Origin: Chloroflexota bacterium
GTDB taxonomy: Bacteria; Chloroflexota; Dehalococcoidia; Lucifugimonadales; UBA3495
NCBI GenBank assembly: GCA_022561675.1
Contig: JADFQT010000066.1
Coordinates: forward strand, 1 to 10,333
DNA: 10,333 nt
Direction of reading: 5' to 3'
Shown: positions 5,999 to 10,333 of the stretch, in pieces
How positions within the stretch are numbered: the stretch's first letter is position 1
Layout: the number at the start of each line of letters is the position of its first letter
Notes under the pieces: model-generated
Databases searched by the model: none
Seen by the model: only the letters and a program-made list of their open reading frames with translations
What the model was told of the DNA's origin: nothing
Translations under genes and position numbers: made by a program

Positions 5999-7252
5999 TT
6001 AACCGGAGGTCACCTGACCCAAAAACCGAACGCCGTAGTAGCGGCGCTCATCCCCGGCTTCGTCGGTCACGGTCAGGGTCTTGCCTTTGACCCCCCGGCT
6101 GATGGGAAAACTGATCCTGGCGCCGTCCCGGGTAGTATCCACCCCACTGGCGTGCAGGCGGTAAACGTCCTTGATAAAGTCCTCCCTCGTATAATCCGGA
6201 GAGTAATCCGGGCAGTATTCCGGGTTTACCGACCTCACCGAAGACAGCAGGGCGAATACATCGACCAACGGCACCACCGGAGCCAACCCTGGAGAACTGT
6301 CTCCTCTCTGCTCCAGAAGCTGAGAGTAGGCCCGGAAAAGATCCAGCAGAAAGTGGTCGGGTTGAAATTCCGCGACCTCCGGTTCCTCAAATCCGGATTC
6401 TTCACACTCCAGTTCCAGGGGAGGAAAATATTCGGCAGCTATGCGGGCGTAGCCAATGGGGCAGTCCCCATCGGCCCAAAGGATATTGCCCCAGCTAGGG
6501 TTTTGGCCGGCGGCAGAGTAAGCATCTCTAGCCCTGGTGGACCAGGCCTGCCGGGCGTATCCCAGAGGACTTTCCGAATCAACCCAAACGCCCGGCTCTT
6601 GGAACCTCTTATCGGCTGGAGCAGTGCCGGTGATCCGGCGGGTTGTCTCCCCGGTGATCTCCCCAGTTATTTCTATTGTGCTGGGCCAGGCCGAAGTCAG
6701 AGGCTCGGTACAGCGAGCCAAGCGACCGCACCAGCGCCGGACGCGGCGGTAAGCACCCGGCACCCACTGCATCCCCTGGCTTCGCCCTATCCGGTCGACC
6801 AGCCCGGTCCACTTATTTCTTAGACCGGCCAGGAATCGGTTGCCGGCCGTCCAATTTTGCAGCCGGCCGATTCCGGCCTTAAACTGAGCCGAGGCTAGCA
6901 TCCAACCCCGCTGGCAGCAGTGACCGGTCTGCCGGACCCACCAGCGCCAGGGGTAGCGGCTTTCTATTTTCTTGACGAAAGCCACCGGCTTCTTGGAGAG
7001 AGCCACCAGCCTGGCTGCCCGCTCCGAAGCCAGGCAATCGTGGATAACCGGCCTGGATGCTGCCTCCCAGGCGCGAAGCCGACGGTGGATAGCCCCAGGG
7101 GTGGCCGATAAGCCGTGCAGGCCACGGACGCCCCAACTGCTTCCCCTGGCGATCAGCCAGCGCCAGCCTAACGCCAGAGAGAGGCGCAGGCTACGACAGC
7201 GCCTTCTCAAACCATTCAGTTGCCCAACATCACCACTTCGCTCATCCGTCAT
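5999..7252 (-). CDS. Unknown protein, Trp/Arg-rich N-terminus and winged-helix-like C-terminal domain
   Basis: A 417-residue protein I cannot name. Residues 1-190 are basic and hold 13 tryptophans but no clear membrane segment. Residues 195-209 are a small Ile-Thr-Gly-Glu repeat. Residues 223-270 hold two copies of W-x-D-x3-P-[LI]-G-Y-A-R spaced exactly 36 residues apart. Residues 280-296 are acidic. Residues 297-410 match the end of the 265-residue neighbour at a little over half identity; the block SFPISRGVKGKTLTV and ERRYYG are the same in both. A helix (EDFIKDVYRLHASGV) followed by a beta hairpin suggests a winged helix, possibly DNA binding. The start is ATG 7252 with a weak GAGAAG. Stop TAA 5999. 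It lies upstream of the ATPase pair on the same strand, 305 bp away, with a promoter-like region between. Confidence 0.7.
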   Translation of the reverse strand: MTDERSGDVGQLNGLRRRCRSLRLSLALGWRWLIARGSSWGVRGLHGLSATPGAIHRRLRAWEAASRPVIHDCLASERAARLVALSKKPVAFVKKIESRYPWRWWVRQTGHCCQRGWMLASAQFKAGIGRLQNWTAGNRFLAGLRNKWTGLVDRIGRSQGMQWVPGAYRRVRRWCGRLARCTEPLTSAWPSTIEITGEITGETTRRITGTAPADKRFQEPGVWVDSESPLGYARQAWSTRARDAYSAAGQNPSWGNILWADGDCPIGYARIAAEYFPPLELECEESGFEEPEVAEFQPDHFLLDLFRAYSQLLEQRGDSSPGLAPVVPLVDVFALLSSVRSVNPEYCPDYSPDYTREDFIKDVYRLHASGVDTTRDGARISFPISRGVKGKTLTVTDEAGDERRYYGVRFLGQVTSG

Positions 7253-7311
7253 CGTGGTCTTCTCGTTGGTTCATCTAAAACCCTAAGGAGGACACCAAAC
7301 TTGAGCAATCC

Positions 7312-7359
7312 AAATCCCCCCTCAGTCCCCTTTTCAAAAAGGGGGATATAGGAGGATTT
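7312..7359. repeat. Palindromic intergenic repeat, complete copy
   Basis: A nested inverted repeat: AAATCC at the left edge pairs with GGATTT at the right edge, and an inner CCCCTTTT faces AAAAAGGGG across a single C. A second, closely similar copy begins at 10303. Short repeats of this C-run/G-run style are dispersed in many bacterial genomes as non-autonomous, MITE- or REP-like elements. It occupies part of the 260-bp gap between the two paralogue genes. Confidence 0.7.
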
Positions 7360-7512
7360 CCCCAAACGATGGTCCCTCCGACCGCATTCAGCCATAGATT
7401 CAAGGCTCAATAAATCCTGCGGCACACTCTCTAGACTCTCCTGTTCCCACCGAATAGACGCGAATGGACGGCCGCCCCTGAGCGCCTATCGTCGGCGTGC
7501 CGCCCTATACCA

Positions 7513-8310
7513 CTAATTGCTGGGAGGGAAGAAGCGTATACCGTAGTATCGCCGCTCTTCTCCGGTCTCATCGATTACCGTCAGAGTCTTGCCCTTCACG
7601 CCTCGGCTGATGGGAAAACTCACCCTGGCCCCCTGTTTGGTGGTGTCCACCCCCTCGCGATGCAACAGATAAATGTCCAGGACAAACTCCTGCCGGGAGT
7701 ATTCTTTGGCCTGGCCGGGCAGCAAAGTCAGCAGACTGTGGATGTCCACCAGGGGGATGATTGGCGCGGAAGCTTCGCTGGTATCAAATTTTTCAGCAAC
7801 CGTCTTGGAATAAGCCTGGTACAGAGCAGCCAGGAAGGCCTCCGGCCGAAAGGACAAGGGCCGGTCCTGCTGCTCCTTGAGCAAATTAACAAAGACGGAA
7901 GGTCGGATACGACGCTCCCGCTTCCGGTTGATATAGACCGCCTTCTCGCCGGGAGAAACACGGATCAATGCCGGGTAGCAAGATAAGCGGTCATCCCGCT
8001 CAACCAATTTAACTCCCGCTTTCATTGCGGTGGCTAATACTTCCTGGACGTAGCCGCCCCTGGTCAAATAACCGTGAGCATCGAAGTCCCACCCCTTCTT
8101 GGTTTCACTCAGCTGCCGCTCCAACGCCGCCAGGGCTGTCTGGGCCGCCGCGATGGAGCTGTCGATATCGGCTAAATTGCCCTTTTCCGCCGCCGAGCGC
8201 AGCCTGCGCAAGGGGCGAAGCAGGTCTTTAGCCGCAGACAAGGTTTCCAAAGCGTCGGCTTCGGTGTGGGCCAGGCTTTGTTCTAAAGTAAGGCTGGCGT
8301 TATTGCTCAT
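7513..8310 (-). CDS. Unknown protein with helical N-terminus and winged-helix-like C-terminal domain
   Basis: A 265-residue protein, not recognised. Residues 8-72 are two charged helices, probably coiled coil (LRPLRRLRSAAEKG, ALERQLSETKKG). Residues 74-150 are a mixed alpha/beta part with a basic stretch (YINRKRERRIRPSVFVNLL) that could touch nucleic acid. Residues 155-260 are the domain shared with the 417-residue neighbour, including PLVDIHSLLTLLPGQ, YSRQEFVLDIYLLHREGVD and ARVSFPISRGVKGKTLTV, then a terminal hairpin ending RRYYGIRF. I chose ATG 8310 (MSNNAS) over the in-frame ATG 8433: the extra 41 residues are unlike protein and overlap a repeat-rich regulatory stretch. Upstream of 8310 is AGAGGGGTG, a close-spaced binding site. 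It is the first gene of the minus-strand block leading to the ATPases. Confidence 0.75.
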   Translation of the reverse strand: MSNNASLTLEQSLAHTEADALETLSAAKDLLRPLRRLRSAAEKGNLADIDSSIAAAQTALAALERQLSETKKGWDFDAHGYLTRGGYVQEVLATAMKAGVKLVERDDRLSCYPALIRVSPGEKAVYINRKRERRIRPSVFVNLLKEQQDRPLSFRPEAFLAALYQAYSKTVAEKFDTSEASAPIIPLVDIHSLLTLLPGQAKEYSRQEFVLDIYLLHREGVDTTKQGARVSFPISRGVKGKTLTVIDETGEERRYYGIRFFPPSN

Positions 8311-8319
8311 CACCCCTCT

Positions 8320-8342
8320 GGTAGTTGCCCGGGGTAGTTGCC
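8320..8342. repeat. Direct repeat in the leader of the 265-residue protein gene
   Basis: GGTAGTTGCC occurs at 8320-8329 and again at 8333-8342, a 13-bp period. It lies just upstream of ATG 8310 on the minus strand, so it would be in the leader RNA. It may be a translational operator or simple slippage duplication. Confidence 0.4.
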
Positions 8343-8375
8343 TGTTGAAAAGGGATGCTAACCGGAGCCCGGCTG

Positions 8376-8403
8376 ATTTTAGGGACCGCCTGCCAGATAG
8401 AAA
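8376..8403 (-). promoter_or_regulatory. Candidate promoter of the minus-strand block
   Basis: On the minus strand, TAAAAT (8376-8381) lies 16 bp after TTTCTA (8398-8403, three matches to TTGACA). The transcript would begin near 8369, about 60 nt before ATG 8310. The adjacent AGATAG cluster overlaps the -35 region, as expected for a regulated promoter. Confidence 0.3.
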
Positions 8404-8460
8404 GAGATAGGGACCAGCTATCTGGATACACACTCCGGCTATCTTTGATTACAGCTATCT
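8395..8460. promoter_or_regulatory. Cluster of five AGATAG/CTATCT hexamers between divergent genes
   Basis: AGATAG is at 8395-8400 and 8405-8410; its complement CTATCT is at 8418-8423, 8439-8444 and 8455-8460. The last three are all GCTATCT. The middle pair (8405-8423) forms an inverted repeat with a 7-nt spacer. The density suggests cooperative binding of a regulator controlling the minus-strand block, and perhaps also the plus-strand gene at 8671. Confidence 0.45.
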
Positions 8461-8589
8461 ATTCTTAACTTAGCAGTGTTCTTACTGTTCCCATAGGGTG
8501 TCATTACCCCAGGGAGGGCAGGAAAAATCACCAGAGGAGCGCCCGGCGGCTCTATTTTGGCCTACCACTGTCCTAAAACGGGAAGGCCC

Positions 8590-8619
8590 CTGCCCCGGGC
8601 TGGCTCGAAGGGTTATAAT
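8590..8619 (+). promoter_or_regulatory. Candidate promoter of the SMP-30 family gene
   Basis: A perfect TATAAT (8614-8619) has a poor -35 (CTGCCC, 8590-8595, 18-bp spacer). The transcript would begin near 8626 and give a leader of about 45 nt before TTG 8671. Confidence 0.5.
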
Positions 8620-8658
8620 CGTCCGCATCGGGTTTAGGACTTGGGAGAACAACACGTT

Positions 8659-8664
8659 AGGAGG
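8659..8664 (+). promoter_or_regulatory. Ribosome binding site fixing a TTG start
   Basis: AGGAGG, a full-strength Shine-Dalgarno sequence, is 6 nt before TTG 8671. This rules out the upstream in-frame TTG at 8641, which would place the site inside the coding region and has no binding site of its own. Confidence 0.85.
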
Positions 8665-8670
8665 ATCGTT

Positions 8671-9576
8671 TTGCCGATAGATCAGCTGTCTCCGGGTCTG
8701 GAGCGCATAGTTTCGGTCAATGAAGAAATCAAGGAGTTGGGCAACGGTTATGGTGGGGAGGAGGGACCGGCCGAAGGTCCCTTGTGGTGGCACGAAGAGA
8801 GCTATCTTTTGTTTAGCGACATTCACAACAACCGGCGGATGAAATGGGCCCAGGGGCAGGGGGTGACCACCTTTCACGATTCCACCAACCGTTCCAATGG
8901 GCTGACCCGTGACCTCCAGGGCCGCTTGGTGGCCTGCGAGCACGACTCCCGCCGGGTGACCCGCCTGGAAGCCGATGGCAGCGTCACTGTCCTGGCCAAC
9001 AGCTTCCAGGGAAGGCAGTTGAACCGGCCTAACGACGTGGTGGTGAAGTCGGATGGGAGCATCTACTTCACCGACCCCTGGACCCACCGGCGTCCCGCCG
9101 AACAATGGGAGCTTGATTTTTCCGGAGTGTACCGGCTCTCTCCCGACCTGGGCACTTTGACCTTGCTGCTCAAGGACTTTGTGGTCCCCAACGGGCTGGC
9201 CTTCACTCCCGACGAGAGCGTTCTTTACATCAATGACTCGCGTCGCGGGCATATTCGCGCCTTCGACGTGCAGCCCGATGGTACCCTTGCCCGAGCCAGC
9301 GACCGGGTTTTCTGCGATTTGCGGGGCGACCGCCCGGGAGTGCCCGACGGCATGAAGGTGGATGGGGAAGGGAACGTTTACTGCGGCGGCTCCGGCGGCT
9401 TGTGGATCCTGGACCCCAGCGGCGAGCACCTGGGCACCATAGTCCACGGAGCTGCGGCTACCACCAATCTGGCCTTCGGCGGGCCGGACTGGAGGACTCT
9501 GTTCTTCACTACGAGGAACTCGCTGGGCAGTGTCCAGACCAAAATCGCCGGATTACCGGTTCCCAGCAAAGGATAA
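8671..9576 (+). CDS. SMP-30/gluconolactonase/LRE family beta-propeller hydrolase
   Basis: A 301-residue six-bladed propeller protein, the usual length for the family, which hydrolyses sugar lactones such as gluconolactone using one divalent metal ion. Family signatures are in order: AEGPLWW (about 34-40, metal-ligand Glu35), SNGLTRD (about 75-81), LNRPNDVVV (117-125, Asn121 and Asp122), YFTDPW (about 132-137), VPNGLAFTPDE (173-182, ligand-type Asn174) and VPDGMKVD (225-232, ligand-type Asp226). All three expected metal ligands are present, so it should be active. No signal peptide is visible, so it is probably cytoplasmic. The start is TTG with an excellent AGGAGG. A cupin gene follows in the same direction 237 bp on. 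The exact lactone cannot be read from sequence. Confidence 0.93.
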   Translation: MPIDQLSPGLERIVSVNEEIKELGNGYGGEEGPAEGPLWWHEESYLLFSDIHNNRRMKWAQGQGVTTFHDSTNRSNGLTRDLQGRLVACEHDSRRVTRLEADGSVTVLANSFQGRQLNRPNDVVVKSDGSIYFTDPWTHRRPAEQWELDFSGVYRLSPDLGTLTLLLKDFVVPNGLAFTPDESVLYINDSRRGHIRAFDVQPDGTLARASDRVFCDLRGDRPGVPDGMKVDGEGNVYCGGSGGLWILDPSGEHLGTIVHGAAATTNLAFGGPDWRTLFFTTRNSLGSVQTKIAGLPVPSKG

Positions 9577-9577
9577 G

Positions 9578-9606
9578 GTCCCGCGCCCAGCCTGGGACTC
9601 CCTTTT
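9578..9606 (+). terminator. Weak possible terminator after the SMP-30 gene
   Basis: GTCCC (9578-9582) and GGGAC (9594-9598) can pair around an 11-nt loop, followed by TCCCTTTT. The stem is only 5-6 bp and the T-run is short, so termination would be partial at best. Confidence 0.25.
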
Positions 9607-9665
9607 CCGCGGTGTTAATAGTTGGCCCCTCCGGATATATACCTGGAAGGATGGGTTGTATCAGC

Positions 9666-9687
9666 GGCGTATTGCGGGCGTATTGCG
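9666..9687. repeat. Exact 11-bp tandem duplication upstream of the cupin gene
   Basis: GGCGTATTGCG occurs twice with no gap. One unit is about one helical turn, so two binding sites on one face are possible. It ends 61 bp before the candidate -35 of the cupin gene. Confidence 0.5.
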
Positions 9688-9748
9688 TCCGAGTGTCAGA
9701 TGTATTATCTTGGCTAGGTGCTGCGGGCCTGTAAATCTAGCGACAGGG

Positions 9749-9779
9749 TTGACACTTTTCCAGGTCCGGAGGCGATACC
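9749..9779 (+). promoter_or_regulatory. Candidate promoter of the cupin gene
   Basis: A perfect TTGACA (9749-9754) lies upstream of GATACC (9774-9779) with a long 19-bp spacer. The transcript would begin about 30 bp before ATG 9814. A strong -35 with a weak, over-spaced -10 suggests a promoter helped by an activator. Confidence 0.45.
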
Positions 9780-9813
9780 TGTTTAACCGACACAGGATAC
9801 GAAGGAGGTTAGC

Positions 9814-10170
9814 ATGCGAGTGATCAGAATTAGTGAGTTGGACGAAGAGCCCGTTGACACCGCTACTCCCATCCCCGGTTGGACTGGGGGTCAGGTGGTT
9901 CGTACCAGGCAGACCCTGATCCCCGCGGGCAGCAGCGAAAGCTTCAACTCCAGCGTGGTCAACTTCAAGAAGGGAGCCACCACGGGCTTTCACAAGCACA
10001 CCAGCGACCAGATTTTGGTGGTAACTCTTGGTTCCGGCATTGTCGCCACCGAGACCGAACAGCAGGAGATAAACGTGGGCGACGTGGTGCACATCAAAGC
10101 CGGTGAAAACCACTGGCACGGGGCCAAGGCTGACTCCTATATGTCGCACATAACCATCACCTGCCCCTAG
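9814..10170 (+). CDS. Single-domain cupin protein
   Basis: A 118-residue protein with one cupin beta-barrel. Motif 1 is GATTGFHKHTSDQILVV with His60 and His62. The usual metal-ligand Glu is replaced by Gln66, as is common in the DQIL subgroup of small cupins. Motif 2 is GDVVHIKAGENHWHG with His100 as the third His ligand and His102 close by. The opening residues 1-30 are an N-terminal extension that packs on such barrels. Activity cannot be told from sequence: relatives include metal-dependent isomerases, decarboxylase-associated proteins and small-molecule binders. The start is ATG with AAGGAGG 5 nt upstream. It follows the SMP-30 gene on the same strand but has its own promoter-like sequence, so the two may share a pathway without one mRNA. 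Confidence 0.9.
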   Translation: MRVIRISELDEEPVDTATPIPGWTGGQVVRTRQTLIPAGSSESFNSSVVNFKKGATTGFHKHTSDQILVVTLGSGIVATETEQQEINVGDVVHIKAGENHWHGAKADSYMSHITITCP

Positions 10171-10302
10171 TAGACGCCTGATCAGTAGCGTGGGGCGGAC
10201 CTTACAATCAGCATCGTAGACCGATAGGGAAGCCCTGCCCAATCCCTTTTTCTGAGCCTTGAATCCAGAGCTAAACCCGGTCGAAGGCGCCGCCATTTGG
10301 GT

Positions 10303-10333
10303 AAATCCCCTCAGCCCCCCTTTTAAAAAGGGG
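10303..10333. repeat. Palindromic intergenic repeat, copy cut by the window edge
   Basis: The sequence starting AAATCCCCTCAG and running through CCCCCCTTTT to AAAAAGGGG matches the left two-thirds of the 7312-7359 repeat with a few differences. It has the same orientation and lies in the gap after the cupin gene. The missing right arm should lie just beyond the window. Confidence 0.65.

Noticed and set aside
5882..6823. Long plus-strand open frame of 313 codons
   Set aside because: It lies opposite the minus-strand 417-residue gene, whose C-terminal domain is supported by its paralogue. The plus-strand translation is Pro/Gly/Arg-rich with no family features.
3421..8310. A complete BREX/Pgl defence system
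   Set aside because: Only the BrxD-like ATPase type is recognisable. No alkaline-phosphatase-like PglZ, methylase, BrxC, helicase or Lon-like protein is encoded in the window.
8311..8433. 41-residue N-terminal extension of the 265-residue protein (ATG 8433)
   Set aside because: The extension crosses a repeat-rich, promoter-like region and lacks protein-like composition; ATG 8310 has a nearby purine-rich site.
8482..9447. Long minus-strand open frame of 321 codons
   Set aside because: It is antisense to the clearly assigned SMP-30 gene; its Val/Gly/Pro-rich composition is typical of an antisense shadow.
9661..10296. Minus-strand open frame of 211 codons
   Set aside because: It is antisense to the cupin gene and has no ribosome binding site or family motif.

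Overview
This is a bacterial window of intermediate to high GC. It has compact genes, Shine-Dalgarno-led starts (one clearly TTG) and short palindromic intergenic repeats. Nothing in it fixes the taxon. My guess is an uncultured Chloroflexota-like bacterium, based on protein style only, with low confidence. There are no rRNA or tRNA genes, no CRISPR array, no transposase and no integrase.

Layout: (a) 1-99, minus strand: the first 33 codons of a gene with a glycine-rich N-terminus, cut by the window edge. (b) 653-1321, minus: a 222-residue coiled-coil protein of unknown function, followed at 507-538 by a strong intrinsic terminator. (c) 2073-3176, plus: a membrane-anchored HtrA/DegP-type serine protease with one PDZ domain. 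(d) 3421-8310, minus: four genes transcribed in one direction that I consider the most interesting part. In transcription order they are a 265-residue protein, a 417-residue protein sharing its C-terminal domain, a 329-residue degenerate P-loop-like protein, and a 428-residue ATPase of the BrxD-like (DUF2791) type. (e) 8671-10170, plus: an SMP-30/gluconolactonase-family protein and a small cupin, each with its own promoter-like sequence.

In block (d) the last two genes are translationally coupled by an ATGA stop/start overlap. The ATPase has intact Walker A and B motifs. Its upstream partner has the same fold layout but has lost the Walker A lysine and the Walker B glutamate, so the pair looks like one active and one dead subunit. 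The first two genes share a C-terminal block of about 110 residues, a little over half identical by hand alignment, that looks like a winged-helix domain. BrxD-like ATPases are known from BREX/Pgl phage-defence loci and other accessory loci, but none of the other BREX genes (PglZ phosphatase, PglX methylase, helicase, Lon-like protease) is visible here. The block may be a separate ATPase/winged-helix module whose job is unknown. Defence or DNA maintenance is inference only.

Block (d) also has structured control regions: five copies of AGATAG/CTATCT in 66 bp before its first gene, and a 15-bp palindrome plus a 10-bp-stem inverted repeat around a likely promoter before the ATPase pair. Two copies of a CCCCTTTT/AAAAAGGGG palindromic repeat (7312-7359 and the right window edge) lie in gaps between genes. 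Block (e) fits sugar-acid or lactone metabolism and has no evident link to block (d).
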